From contig NZ_KB905167.1 in NCBI RefSeq assembly GCF_000378625.1, positions 246,134-310,133 on the forward strand: a stretch of 64,000 bases of DNA. Reading direction: 5' to 3'. Positions 37,921 to 47,730 of the stretch are shown here, piece after piece. Made by a program: the position numbers and the translations under genes. The notes under the pieces were generated by a model, which saw only the letters and a list, made by a program, of their open reading frames with translations, was not told the DNA's origin and made no database searches. The stretch is from Colwellia piezophila ATCC BAA-637 (GTDB taxonomy: Bacteria > Pseudomonadota > Gammaproteobacteria > Enterobacterales > Alteromonadaceae). Within the stretch, counting starts at the first letter, position 1. The number at the start of each line of letters is the position of its first letter.

Positions 37921-38868
37921 ATGTATAAAGCCGATACAATAGATTCAATGATTGTATCACTACAAACTGAAATGGAGCTGTTATTTGGCTTTAATCTGAC
38001 TTGGTTGTATGCCTTGGAAGACAACTGCAAAAAGACTTCTCAACTCATTTCTGTCGTTGGAAAAAAGCAGAAAGAAGTTGAAGCTAAATATCCGACTATC
38101 AATATTACTAACGATAAAATGATGGAACAAATCTTTAATAGTGATGCCCCTGTCTATGTTGAAGATGCTCGAATTGATCCTAGAACTGATAAAGAAATAG
38201 TTAGTGCACTGGACTATAGAACACTTATAAACTGCCAATTATCTTTGCATGGAGAAAGTATTGGTTTAATAGGGGCAGGGACATTTGGTTCTCAAGGTGT
38301 TCGAGTAATGTCGATTGATGAAATAGCTTACTTTTCCGCCTTGTCAAATGTTGTGTCAATCACCTTAGATCGTATTAGTTATCGTGAAAAGTCATTGCTT
38401 GACCCTCTCACGGGGTTAAAGAATAAACGTGGACTTGAAGTTAATGCTGAAACGTTATTGGCACTTGCACGGCGAAATAATCAAAGTGTCGCGGTTATCT
38501 TCATTGATATAGATAACTTTAAGCCCATTAACGATCAGTTTGGACATGATGTAGGTGACCAAGCTTTAATCACTTTTTCTCAATGTTTGAAAAACATATT
38601 GCGGCGTTCTGATTTTATAGCAAGAGTTGGTGGCGATGAGTTTGTTTTATTACTCTCAGATGTTGATGATGAAAGTTGTATTGATAAATTAATTGCTCAA
38701 ATCAATGCAGAATACACTCTAATAAAGCCTCATAAAAACAACTTAAATATAACTTTTTCTGCCGGCTATGCTATTTTTCCTGAAGATGGCACTCAGTTGA
38801 ATAAGTTAATTAATTTAGCTGATAAAAGAATGTATCAGGTAAAATCATTTCAAAAGAAATTGCTGTGA
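37921..38868 (+). CDS. GAF-domain diguanylate cyclase
   Basis: A protein of about 315 residues without membrane helices: an N-terminal GAF-like sensor domain (about 10-150, with SDAPVYVEDARIDPRTD) and a C-terminal GGDEF domain (about 155-315). The active site VGGDEF is intact, and RRSD five residues before it gives the RxxD inhibitory site, so it should make cyclic-di-GMP with product feedback. The start is uncertain: ATG 37921, TTG 37909, or a non-standard codon further upstream near a good ribosome site. Confidence 0.88.
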   Translation: MYKADTIDSMIVSLQTEMELLFGFNLTWLYALEDNCKKTSQLISVVGKKQKEVEAKYPTINITNDKMMEQIFNSDAPVYVEDARIDPRTDKEIVSALDYRTLINCQLSLHGESIGLIGAGTFGSQGVRVMSIDEIAYFSALSNVVSITLDRISYREKSLLDPLTGLKNKRGLEVNAETLLALARRNNQSVAVIFIDIDNFKPINDQFGHDVGDQALITFSQCLKNILRRSDFIARVGGDEFVLLLSDVDDESCIDKLIAQINAEYTLIKPHKNNLNITFSAGYAIFPEDGTQLNKLINLADKRMYQVKSFQKKLL

Positions 38869-38939
38869 ATTATCAATTTCATCAGCAGCCATTTTAATCT
38901 AAGTATAAGCAAGGAATATATGAAGTATAGGGGGGTATG

Positions 38940-39205
38940 TATACCCGTACCACTTGAAGATGCTCGTTTCAGGAAACCTGAGTGAATTATAATCGAGGCA
39001 CATTTTTTGTTAATGGTTGTTCCCTTAAAAACAAATGTAACGACGAGTATGTTTTGCTCAGTTTTCCCCCAAGGGCTGGTTTATAAACGCTTTATGCTAC
39101 GTTATTGATTTCGACAAGGGAACAACCATTCTCTTCAATCAATGCCTTGCCTAAAGGCGTTTATAATTCCAGCTGAATCCTGCATCTTCAGGTGGAACGG
39201 GTATA
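38940..39205. repeat. Dispersed MITE-like repeat, full copy (266 bp)
   Basis: The ends are inverted repeats of 24 bp with two mismatches: one end reads ATACCCGTACCACTTGAAG, the other CTTCAGGTGGAACGGGTAT; the pairing extends a few bases outward. Inside, AATGGTTGTTCCCTT (39012-39026) and AAGGGAACAACCATT (39116-39130) are perfect inverted copies. The right half matches the copies near 25300 and 57745, the left half matches 52978. There is no open frame of useful length. The remaining bases to 39422 hold nothing I recognise. Confidence 0.75.
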
Positions 39206-39422
39206 TAACCCCTATTTTACTATTCGTTGATTAATCTAAAAAATTGTAAGTTAGCGCTTAAAAGAGTTCGTCGTTAATCGAATGACAAAGTGTTTTTCTA
39301 CCTGTCAGTATCAAAATCCAAGTCATTCATTTTTTAAATTAATTCAATAGGGTTATTAGTTTCATATTGTTGGCCAAATTTACCTATGGCCATTCACTTA
39401 AAGTGCTAAAAGTAATTTTTGT

Positions 39423-40832
39423 TTAGAAATCAAATTGAACATAGACGGTATTATAGTTACTACCCCCTTTAATACGGCCAAACTGAGACGCTTTTTCAAA
39501 AATTGATGAACGGTGGTGCATGCTATAGCCGAGCCAAGTTTCATTGAGTGCACGAACATTAAAAATATCCCCTAGGTTAATATCAAAGCTGATATCAATA
39601 AAATTCATTAATTCACTGGGGCGATAACCTTTTTCTATCATCTCAGTCTCTTCAATATAAGTTACATTAGAAACATAAGACAAACCTTCAGCCACACCGA
39701 TACGCCAGCGCACCGGCCAAGGAATGGTGTAATACGCTTTAATGGCCAACACAATTTCTTGCTCAGAGTCTTGTACTGCTGAATTCCAGTGCCAAATAAA
39801 CCCCGGTGTTAAATAAATATCCAGTGGTAATGAAAATAACTCATCAGTTAATGGCAAGCCATAAAAAATGGAGCTGAGTTGATTATTATATTCATCTTTT
39901 AGGGAGTCGCCCCTGAGAATATCGCCCATATTTGATGGCGTCGCCCACCCATGGGCTAAGCGTAAATAACCATGATTATTAAGGTCAGCTTTGTTTGGGG
40001 TACTGATATCATTAAAGAAGGCAAAGCCTAAATAAGCTTCACTTTGCCAACGTTGATTTACCGCCTCACTTTGGTAAGCATTTTTATCAAGCATGGTCGC
40101 GTTGACAGAAGCGAGTAAATAAAAGTTACTGGCAACATGATAGCGTGTTTCTACACCAGCACTCACTTCAATACCCGCACCAATTTTTTCATCGGTAATT
40201 TCACCTAACGCGTAATAATGGCTATTAAAACTAGCACTTTTATAGCGAGCACTCACTTTGGGCATAAACTCCCAACTATCGTGCTGAAAGTACCAACTTT
40301 GGCTTACGTTAGCATAAGGATTACCTTCAAGATCGCTAAAGAGTTCAACATCAAAAAAACTATCATCTCCAAAGGACTTCCTCGCCTGAAAACCTAGGTC
40401 GATGGTGTCACCTTGTACCTGATTTTGATACTCAGCAGGAATATCAAAAAAGCGCATACGTGCCATGGCATTAAACTGCCAATCGCTGTTTTGATACAGA
40501 TGAGCCCCGCCTTCAATACCACGAATAAAAAAAGTTTCTCCTTGGTAAAACATCATAGGAACAAAGCTAGTGACATTATCCGCTTGGGTATCGAAGGGGA
40601 TTTCAGCATTCCGAAATAACACCCCTAAACCCCAGGTTTGCTCTTGAAATACTTTGTTGCTTGTTGAAGGTTCTGAGGCATTTTCACTCTTGGTGTGAGT
40701 ACTTATTTGGGGTTTTGTTTGCGCACTTTTCTGAATGCTTTTTTCTGCATTCATAGCCGTAATGGTTTCAGCTAAGGGGCTTGCTGACAATAATAAGGTG
40801 AAGACAAGAGATATCGTTGCACAGTAACGCAT
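39423..40832 (-). CDS. MipA/OmpV family outer-membrane protein
   Basis: A 469-residue protein with a signal peptide (MRYCATISLVFTLLLSASPL), a threonine/serine-rich linker of about 40 residues, and a beta-barrel of the MltA-interacting/OmpV type: WGLGVLFRNAEIPF near the start, GAGIEVSAGVETRYHV in the middle and an aromatic C-terminus VYVQFDF. It is longer than most members because of the linker and central insertions. Its role is unknown; relatives bind murein hydrolase or act as minor porins. The ATG at 40832 has AAGGATCAC just upstream and gives a clean signal peptide; the ATG at 40895 would not. Confidence 0.82.
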   Translation of the reverse strand: MRYCATISLVFTLLLSASPLAETITAMNAEKSIQKSAQTKPQISTHTKSENASEPSTSNKVFQEQTWGLGVLFRNAEIPFDTQADNVTSFVPMMFYQGETFFIRGIEGGAHLYQNSDWQFNAMARMRFFDIPAEYQNQVQGDTIDLGFQARKSFGDDSFFDVELFSDLEGNPYANVSQSWYFQHDSWEFMPKVSARYKSASFNSHYYALGEITDEKIGAGIEVSAGVETRYHVASNFYLLASVNATMLDKNAYQSEAVNQRWQSEAYLGFAFFNDISTPNKADLNNHGYLRLAHGWATPSNMGDILRGDSLKDEYNNQLSSIFYGLPLTDELFSLPLDIYLTPGFIWHWNSAVQDSEQEIVLAIKAYYTIPWPVRWRIGVAEGLSYVSNVTYIEETEMIEKGYRPSELMNFIDISFDINLGDIFNVRALNETWLGYSMHHRSSIFEKASQFGRIKGGSNYNTVYVQFDF

Positions 40833-41117
40833 TGTGATCCTTGGTAACTTTGTAGGCAAAGTAGTGTTAATTTTCCTTAGTGTAACATTTGTCAATTGTG
40901 GCGATATGGTTATTTTTAGCCTTATAGTTTTGATCGTTTTTCTCTAAATCTATGCAGGAATAGTTTTTAATCATATTCAAAAAATCGACTAATTTACTGA
41001 TTTTTAGGATGGTTATGATTTATTGGTAAAAGTTATATGTTATAAATGTCGGGTTACAAGTATTAACAATTTCATTTCCTAAGAAGAAAGTCGTTATCAT
41101 TATAAAGGTCAACATAA
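40833..41117. other. Divergent intergenic region, mipA-like / M1 peptidase
   Basis: This AT-rich stretch must hold promoters for both divergent genes. I see no strongly matching -35/-10 pair, no palindrome and no gene. GTTATCAT near 41092-41099 is a simple AT-rich tract before the peptidase start. Confidence 0.35.
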
Positions 41118-43832
41118 ATGTTTATTAATAAATCTAAACTGACTAAGGCATTAACCCTAGCACTAGTTACTTCAGGTCTTGCATTATCAGGTTGTGAGCA
41201 AGCAACCACTACAACCCAAGTTGATAGCTCATCATCAGCCAGTAGCAGTATTGTTCGTATGAAAAGCGAATCTCTCAATGCTACTTACGCAGAAATGCGA
41301 GCTAAACAAATAAGCGATGTGAGCTACGACTTACACGTAACAATAGATAACAAAAGTGAAAATTTTTCGGGTTCAACAACACTAAACTTTGAATTAACCG
41401 AAAATAACCAAAATGATTTAACGATAGATTTTGATGAAGGCACAATAAAATCATTAACTGTTAATGGTAAAGAAGTTAAGTTTAGCTATGAAAAGTGGTT
41501 TATTACCATTCCAGCCGCAGAGTTAACCGCAGGCAAGCAGACGATTACTATTGATTACGAACGTGCTTATTCGACCGACGGCTCTGGTTTTCATCGCTTT
41601 GTAGATCCTAAAAACGGTGAAGTTTATTTATACACTGATTTTGAACCTTATGATGCAAATCGCTTATTTCCTCATTTTGATCAACCGGACTTAAAAGCCA
41701 GTTACAAAATTGAAGTGACTGCACCAGCTCATTGGCAAATCATTAGTGCAACACGCGAAACCAGTATTAGTGATAATGGTGATACTAAAGTTTGGTCATT
41801 CCCCGCGTCTGCAAAATTCTCTTCTTATGTCTTTTCTCTTCATGCAGGTAACTACGCTGTTTGGGAAGATGATTTTGAAGGTATGAAGTTACGTTTATTT
41901 GCTCGGCAAAGCTTGGCTGAATACGTAAAAACAGATGAGTGGTTTATTCCAACTAAACAAAGTTTTGCATTCTTCAATAAATACTTTGACGTGCCATATC
42001 CTTTTGGAAAATACGATCAAATTGTAGCACCTGATTTCAACGCAGGTGCAATGGAAAACGTTGCTGCGGTTACGTTCAGTGAAGGTTATATTGCACGTGG
42101 TGAAAAGTCGACCAGTGCTCGAATGAGCTTAGCGAACGTTATTGCTCATGAAATGGCACATATGTGGTTTGGTGATTTAGTCACCATGCGTTGGTGGAAT
42201 GGTTTATGGTTAAATGAAAGTTTTGCTACTTATATGGCTAACTTAGCTATTGCTGAAGCAAGTGACTTTAAAAATAACTGGGATGTATTCTATTCTGGCA
42301 CTAAACAATGGGCTTACCGAACAGATGACTCGGTAAATACTCATGCCATTGAGTTACCTGTTGCTTCAACAGGGGTTGCCTTATCAAACTTTGACGGCAT
42401 TACTTATGGTAAAGGCGCTTCAGTGTTAAAGCAGTTACCTTATTACTTAGGTGAAGAAAATTTCCGTGTTGGTGTGAGTAATTATTTGAAAAAATTCTCA
42501 TACAAAAACACAGATCTTGAAGATTTTATTGGTGAGTTAGGCAAAGCTGCAGGCAAAGATATGACCCAATGGACGCAAGACTGGTTATTTAATGCTGGCT
42601 TGAACACCATTAAAGTAAATTACCAATGTAGCGACGGTAAAATTAGTGAGTTTTCCATAAACCAAACAGCACCTGAAGGTTACCCGACGTTACGCGAACA
42701 ACGTGTTCAAATTGGTTTGTATAATATTAATGCTGATGGCAATGCCATGAATTTATCGTCAGCAACACCAATTATGTATAAAGGTGCTACCACTGATATT
42801 AAAGAGGTCATTGGTCAAGTTTGTCCTGATTTGGTTTATCCGAATGAAGCTGATTGGGGTTATGTGAAGGTTGCTCTTGATGATAAGTCATTAGCCTCAG
42901 CTCAGAAACATATCAATGCTATAGATAATGCAACGATGCGATTAATGTTATGGCAGAGTTTGTCTGACAGTGTTCGTGATGCAAATTTAGCTGCCGACCA
43001 GTTAGTGAATTTTGCTATGGCAAATCTTGAAGGTGAAACTGATTATAACGTAACACGTAAAATTGCGAGCACATTAACATCAGCCCTGAACTACTTAACG
43101 GTAGCAACTCGTTTAAAGCAAAAAGATTATTCAGCACTTTATATGGACGTTGAAAATTTATACTTACGCTTATTAGAAAAAGCGGAAGCCGGCTCTGATT
43201 TTCAAAAGCTTTGGTATGGTCGTTATGTTCGTGTAAGCAAAACAGCAAAGCATTTAGATAATTTAAAGAATATTTTAAATGGAGAACTAAGCTTTGATGG
43301 TGTAACTATCGATCAAGATAAACGTTGGTCATTAATTGCTAAAATGAATCGCTACCAGCATGGTAATTACCAAGCATTATTAACGACTGAAATAACAAAA
43401 GACAATACTGACTCTGGTGTTAAAAGTGCTATTTACGCAGAGGTTTTACGCCCTGAAGCCGAAGTTAAAGCAAAATGGTTTAACGTGGTTATTAATAACC
43501 CAGACAAGCTAAAACTTTCTACACTTCGTTATATCATGTGGGGTTTATTTCCTTCAGAGCAACAGGCTTTAGAAGCACCTTATAAAGCTAAGATTTTAGC
43601 GCATATCCCGAAATTAAATGAAGGAAGTGATTTGGGTTTATTAGAGTCTTTTGTCGGTAGCATGTTGCCCTCTCAATGTACGCCAGCAAGTGAAGCTGAA
43701 TTAGCGCAACTGATTCAAGATTACAGTGAAATGAAACCACAAGTATTAAAAGCTGTAAAAGCGAGTCATGAAAATATAGGGCGCTGTGTTAAAGCGCTAA
43801 CGTTATTAAAATCGAGTGCGAATAAAAGCTAG
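41118..43832 (+). CDS. M1-family aminopeptidase lipoprotein
   Basis: A 904-residue aminopeptidase N-type zinc exopeptidase. It begins with a lipoprotein signal with lipobox LSGC (Cys26), so it is envelope anchored, unlike cytoplasmic PepN. The exopeptidase motif GAMEN is at 310-314, the zinc site HEMAH at 344-348 and the third ligand Glu367 in LNESF, with exactly 18 residues between as in the family. The long alpha-helical C-terminal domain is complete. It probably trims peptides outside the cytoplasm for nutrition. It is monocistronic, with a terminator behind. Confidence 0.94.
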   Translation: MFINKSKLTKALTLALVTSGLALSGCEQATTTTQVDSSSSASSSIVRMKSESLNATYAEMRAKQISDVSYDLHVTIDNKSENFSGSTTLNFELTENNQNDLTIDFDEGTIKSLTVNGKEVKFSYEKWFITIPAAELTAGKQTITIDYERAYSTDGSGFHRFVDPKNGEVYLYTDFEPYDANRLFPHFDQPDLKASYKIEVTAPAHWQIISATRETSISDNGDTKVWSFPASAKFSSYVFSLHAGNYAVWEDDFEGMKLRLFARQSLAEYVKTDEWFIPTKQSFAFFNKYFDVPYPFGKYDQIVAPDFNAGAMENVAAVTFSEGYIARGEKSTSARMSLANVIAHEMAHMWFGDLVTMRWWNGLWLNESFATYMANLAIAEASDFKNNWDVFYSGTKQWAYRTDDSVNTHAIELPVASTGVALSNFDGITYGKGASVLKQLPYYLGEENFRVGVSNYLKKFSYKNTDLEDFIGELGKAAGKDMTQWTQDWLFNAGLNTIKVNYQCSDGKISEFSINQTAPEGYPTLREQRVQIGLYNINADGNAMNLSSATPIMYKGATTDIKEVIGQVCPDLVYPNEADWGYVKVALDDKSLASAQKHINAIDNATMRLMLWQSLSDSVRDANLAADQLVNFAMANLEGETDYNVTRKIASTLTSALNYLTVATRLKQKDYSALYMDVENLYLRLLEKAEAGSDFQKLWYGRYVRVSKTAKHLDNLKNILNGELSFDGVTIDQDKRWSLIAKMNRYQHGNYQALLTTEITKDNTDSGVKSAIYAEVLRPEAEVKAKWFNVVINNPDKLKLSTLRYIMWGLFPSEQQALEAPYKAKILAHIPKLNEGSDLGLLESFVGSMLPSQCTPASEAELAQLIQDYSEMKPQVLKAVKASHENIGRCVKALTLLKSSANKS

Positions 43833-43876
43833 GTTAAAATAATAAGTAGTCGATAGATAAAACTTATCTAAACGAT

Positions 43877-43912
43877 AAAAGGGCATTATGAATTTCATAA
43901 TGCCCTTTTTTT
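43877..43912 (+). terminator. Terminator of the M1 aminopeptidase gene
   Basis: GGGCATTATGAA (43881-43892) pairs with TTCATAATGCCC (43894-43905), flanked by A and T runs. It may be bidirectional, since a minus-strand gene ends at 43932. Confidence 0.93.
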
Positions 43913-43931
43913 ATCAGGACTATTCATGTAT

Positions 43932-44351
43932 TTACAATATTGCCCATTGCTTTTTTAAGCCAATCGCATGAACAATACCCAAGGTTAAACAGATCAGAGA
44001 ACTCCACAGCCAAAACTCAGGGCTACGCCCCATCGGGGTACTCATCAACGTAAAACCCGCTAACCCACGCACTAAATAGACTAAGGTAATAAGGGAGAGT
44101 ACCAAACGAATAAAGGGCAGGCGAAAAATAAGTCCGGCAGCAGAAAATGCATAAGCAGCCCAGAGTGCTAATACAGAAAAAATACCAAAAGTAATAATGG
44201 TCGGTTGCCAGCTACCTTGTTCAGCCATTAAGGCCATTTGCTCGCCAGCACCAAAGAATCGATACCATGAAGCGCCAAAGTAGATACAGGCTAAATGTAA
44301 AAGGGCAGCCGTAGCCGTCAATGAGCCGGCGATAAGTAAATAAATATTCAT
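43932..44351 (-). CDS. Small four-helix membrane protein
   Basis: A 139-residue protein with four predicted membrane helices: about 4-24, 47-70, 78-98 and 110-130. The phrases HLACIYFGASWYRFFGAGEQ and RGLAGFTLMSTPMGRSPEFW are conserved-looking and recall a small family of hypothetical inner-membrane proteins. Function unknown. The ATG at 44351 is used; a TTG one codon upstream is closer to GGAGG and could be the real start. Confidence 0.7.
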   Translation of the reverse strand: MNIYLLIAGSLTATAALLHLACIYFGASWYRFFGAGEQMALMAEQGSWQPTIITFGIFSVLALWAAYAFSAAGLIFRLPFIRLVLSLITLVYLVRGLAGFTLMSTPMGRSPEFWLWSSLICLTLGIVHAIGLKKQWAIL

Positions 44352-44494
44352 CAATGAATAAACCTCCGTGTGTGAAGTGATCGTGGTTAATTTTATCGAT
44401 CAAGTAAATGATTTAGCATATAAAGATAATATCGTTTGGTCTATTGCCAAACTATGAGACAATTAGGATATATATAACAATCCAACGGTTCATT

Positions 44495-44731
44495 ATGAAA
44501 CTTTTAGTTCGTAACCTTTCTCGCTCAACAACTGAGCAAGAACTTCGTATTTTATTTTCTGCTCATGGCACAGTGACAGAATGTAGCTTAGTTTTAGATC
44601 AAGCAACAGCTAAATCAAAAGGTTTTGGTTTTGTTGTTATGCCAAATGAGACTGAAGCGAAAGCTGCACTTTCTACTTTGCATGAAACAAGAGTTGCTAA
44701 GAATAAAATTCGAGTAAAAGTAGCGCAGTAA
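44495..44731 (+). CDS. Small RRM-type RNA-binding protein
   Basis: A 78-residue protein consisting of a single RNA recognition motif: RNP2 KLLVRNL at the start and RNP1 KGFGFVVM in the middle. Such stand-alone RRM proteins are frequent in marine gammaproteobacteria and cyanobacteria and are often cold-related; targets are unknown. ATG 44495 gives the normal domain start; the in-frame upstream part (from 44444) is leader. It has its own terminator. Confidence 0.9.
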   Translation: MKLLVRNLSRSTTEQELRILFSAHGTVTECSLVLDQATAKSKGFGFVVMPNETEAKAALSTLHETRVAKNKIRVKVAQ

Positions 44732-44778
44732 GGTTATTTTTCAAGACCAAACTATTCAAAGTGATATTATTTGAAATG

Positions 44779-44806
44779 AAAGCCAGCTTATTTGCTGGCT
44801 TTTTTA
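44779..44806 (+). terminator. Terminator of the RRM gene
   Basis: AAAGCCAGC (44779-44787) pairs with GCTGGCTTT (44794-44802), followed by T. Confidence 0.93.
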
Positions 44807-44898
44807 TGCCTTTAAAACTCGGTCTGCTTAGTATTATTTTTACGAGGTGTTAATCGTTTTAGTCGCGTTAATCATTACTCATATACGTGAACAACAAT

Positions 44899-46269
44899 TT
44901 ATCTGGAGGTTACCTTATTTAAACTGACACTGGCAACAGCGCCTTGCGCATCTTGACGATTCTTTAAGGTCAGCTCCCCATCTTGATTGCGAATAAGCTC
45001 ACGACTTAAAATTAAGCCAATGCCAGAGCCTTGTTGTTTGGTGGAGTAGAAAGGCACAAAGAGGTTATCGTTATTGGCAATGCCTTGTCCTGAATCGATA
45101 ATATTGATAATGGTTTGTTGGTGCTTTTGTTGCTTGTTTGCTTGTAAGGTTTGTTGCCATTGCATTTGTACTTCTGGCTTAGCTTGACCCGCTTCAAACG
45201 CATTTTTAATTAAGTTAATTAGCGCTTGCTCTAATTGGCCCGCATCAGCGAAAAATGGCAAGACACTATCATTCAGTTCTATTGATAGGGTAGGGAATAT
45301 GGCTTGCATGCGTTGAGCTATATCTTTTGGGTATACAGCTGATATTTTTGCTGGCGCTAGTTTGCTAAAGGCAGAGTAGTTTTCGACAAACTCTAACAAC
45401 TGTAGTGAGCGCTTCTCAATGACTTGTAAGATGTTTTTTTCAAGGATTTCTTGCTCAAGTGTTAAAGGCCCGGTTAACTTCATTTCTTGTAATGACTGGG
45501 TCATAGAGTAAATGGGCGTTAATGAGTTTCTGACTTCGTGATTTAGCACTCTTATTAAACGTTGCCATACTTGTTTTTCATTGGCTCTGAGTTGCTGCTC
45601 TATAGAAAATAATACCAATAGTTGAAAATTACGGCCACTGCGCTTCAATACGTGGTGCGTTACTTCAAAGCGTTGTGTTAATTGCGAGTCACTGCTTTGT
45701 TGCCATTTGTTATCTTCAAAAACTAAACCTAATGTTTCGGCTTTTTTACCAAGCCAGTTAACGGTTGAGCTTTTCAGTAACCTTTCGACCGCCTGATTAG
45801 CTGAATAGATTTGTTGATGGTGGTCTAACACTAAAATGGGTAAGTTTAATTCTTTAATAAATTCAGATAAAAACGATTCGTTGTGCATGTATTCAAAACG
45901 TTTAGTTTGCAATTTAGTACTGAGTTTTTCAAAATCGCGTTTGAGGTTGTTAACTCTACCACTATTAAATTCAGCTAAATGCCAGCTATTGAATTCTTCA
46001 TTACCTAGTGTATCAAGCTGTAAACCAATACGTTCAAGGACATCGGTAACATAATAAAAACAACGATGAGCAGCCCAAATACTCGGGATTATCATCGCCA
46101 TGATTAAAGTACTGCTGCTAAGCAACTCAAGTTGTAGAGAACTGATTATGTAAGCGCAGGGAATAAGTGGCAACAGTGCTAAAAAGCTAAATAAATAAAG
46201 TAGCTTTTGCTCAAGAGATGATTCAGCGTGCAAATTATCACTCACCTTACTATTCACTTTATTCTTCAA
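44899..46269 (-). CDS. Membrane sensor histidine kinase of the exporter locus
   Basis: A 456-residue kinase: two membrane helices close together (about 25-45 and 52-70) with almost no periplasmic loop, a PAS-like domain (about 130-225), the phospho-acceptor block NHEVRNSLTP with His244, and an ATPase domain with NLIKNAFEAG (N box), DSGQGIA (G1) and GSGIGLILSREL (G2). The tiny loop suggests sensing within the membrane, as in BceS-type kinases. The TTG start directly follows the regulator stop, so it is translated with the response regulator, its obvious partner. Confidence 0.9.
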   Translation of the reverse strand: MKNKVNSKVSDNLHAESSLEQKLLYLFSFLALLPLIPCAYIISSLQLELLSSSTLIMAMIIPSIWAAHRCFYYVTDVLERIGLQLDTLGNEEFNSWHLAEFNSGRVNNLKRDFEKLSTKLQTKRFEYMHNESFLSEFIKELNLPILVLDHHQQIYSANQAVERLLKSSTVNWLGKKAETLGLVFEDNKWQQSSDSQLTQRFEVTHHVLKRSGRNFQLLVLFSIEQQLRANEKQVWQRLIRVLNHEVRNSLTPIYSMTQSLQEMKLTGPLTLEQEILEKNILQVIEKRSLQLLEFVENYSAFSKLAPAKISAVYPKDIAQRMQAIFPTLSIELNDSVLPFFADAGQLEQALINLIKNAFEAGQAKPEVQMQWQQTLQANKQQKHQQTIINIIDSGQGIANNDNLFVPFYSTKQQGSGIGLILSRELIRNQDGELTLKNRQDAQGAVASVSLNKVTSR

Positions 46270-47646
46270 TCAGGACTCCAAATTTTGAGGATCGATGGCA
46301 AATTTCTCTAGGCGGCGGTAAATGGCTGATTTGCTCATGCCTAAGTATTCACCTGCGGCAATAACATTGCCTTGAAAGTGTTTTATCGCAGTAATTAATG
46401 CTCTTTTTTCACTTTCTTCTAAGGTCATTAGTGGCCAGTTTTGTCGAGCATTGTCACTCTGAATATTTGTATTTAACTTAAGACTAAGAGCATTAACATC
46501 GAGTATCTCAAATTCAGACATGATCACTGCACGTTCTATGCAGTGACTTAATTCACGGACATTACCAAGCCAAGGGTGCTGCAATATAGCGGCATGAGCA
46601 GCGCTCGATAAGGTCATGCCACTACGATTATATTTAGTGGCATGTTTATTTAACAGGTGTCCAGCGAGCAAGGTGATATCCTCAGGGCGTTCTCTAAGCG
46701 GCGGGATATGCAACTCGATGGTATTTATTCTAAAGAATAAATCGCGACGAAATTGCTCATTAGCGATCATTTTATCAAGGTTAGCATTGGTTGCCGAAAT
46801 AATTCTGGCGTTGGTTTTTTCAGTATGGCTTGAGCCAACAACTTCATATTCGCCGGTTTCTAATACCCGTAAAACTTTACTTTGTAAGTTGCCGCCTAAG
46901 GTGCCTATCTCGTCTAAAAAGAGTGTGCCATCAGAGGCAATATCAAAGCGGCCTAAGCGATTTTCTTTCGCGTCGGTAAAGGCGCCTTTTTTATGACCAA
47001 ACAATTCACTTTCAAAAAGAGATTCAGGAATAGCGCCCATGTTAACACTAACAAAACGGTTATCAGCACGACTTGAATGTTGATGAATATAATTGGCCAA
47101 TAGACTTTTACCAGTGCCATTTTCACCCGTCAGTAAAATGTTGGCATCGGTAAGAGCGGCACGTTTTGCTTTGGCAAGTAATTCAAGCATAACAGGGGAC
47201 TTTGCTAAATACTCTAACGTAGCCGAAGGGCGACTTAATGCCGTGTAACGGGCATTTTCTTTATGCAATTTTGCGCTATCAATTTGTTGCTTAACAATGG
47301 CAACCAAGCGCGTGTTTTTCCAAGGTTTTTCGATAAAATCAACGGCATTAAGTTGCATCGCTTGCACGGCAATATCAATACTCGCCCAAGCAGTCATTAC
47401 GACCACTGGCACGCTAATATTTTTGCTGTGTAATTGCTGCAAAAAGGTTAAACCTTCTTGCCCAGAGGTGGTGTCACTGGAGTAATTCATATCGAGCAAT
47501 ATTAGGTCAATCTGCTCGGAGGTAACTATTTTCATGGCCTGAAGCGGGCTATCGGCTTCAACACAAGAGAAACCATGGTTGCTTAAGGCAATTGATGCTG
47601 ACATGCGTACATCAAGTTGATCATCAACAATCAGAACTCTATTCAT
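46270..47646 (-). CDS. Sigma-54-dependent response regulator (NtrC family)
   Basis: A 458-residue activator: receiver domain (1-120, phospho-acceptor Asp52 in LILLDMN, Lys in IEKPW), AAA+ domain (about 150-385) with Walker A GENGTGKS, FESELFGHKKGAFTDA and DGTLFLDEIG, and a Fis-type DNA-binding C-terminus (GNVIAAGEYLGMSKSAIYRR). The sigma-54 contact loop reads GAFTDA in place of GAFTGA. The exporter operon just upstream carries a sigma-54-type promoter, the likely target. It abuts the kinase gene. Confidence 0.92.
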   Translation of the reverse strand: MNRVLIVDDQLDVRMSASIALSNHGFSCVEADSPLQAMKIVTSEQIDLILLDMNYSSDTTSGQEGLTFLQQLHSKNISVPVVVMTAWASIDIAVQAMQLNAVDFIEKPWKNTRLVAIVKQQIDSAKLHKENARYTALSRPSATLEYLAKSPVMLELLAKAKRAALTDANILLTGENGTGKSLLANYIHQHSSRADNRFVSVNMGAIPESLFESELFGHKKGAFTDAKENRLGRFDIASDGTLFLDEIGTLGGNLQSKVLRVLETGEYEVVGSSHTEKTNARIISATNANLDKMIANEQFRRDLFFRINTIELHIPPLRERPEDITLLAGHLLNKHATKYNRSGMTLSSAAHAAILQHPWLGNVRELSHCIERAVIMSEFEILDVNALSLKLNTNIQSDNARQNWPLMTLEESEKRALITAIKHFQGNVIAAGEYLGMSKSAIYRRLEKFAIDPQNLES

Positions 47647-47730
47647 AATATAACGAGATTTCCATTTAGCTTGTTCATAAGGTATACCACTCCTTATACG
47701 GATTGATATAAGTGTAACTCAAAGGCGAGA

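Noticed and set aside
38069..39422. Possible CRISPR or integron site around the 38940 repeat
   Set aside because: There is no regular repeat-spacer pattern, no cas gene and no integrase; the structure is a single palindromic element.
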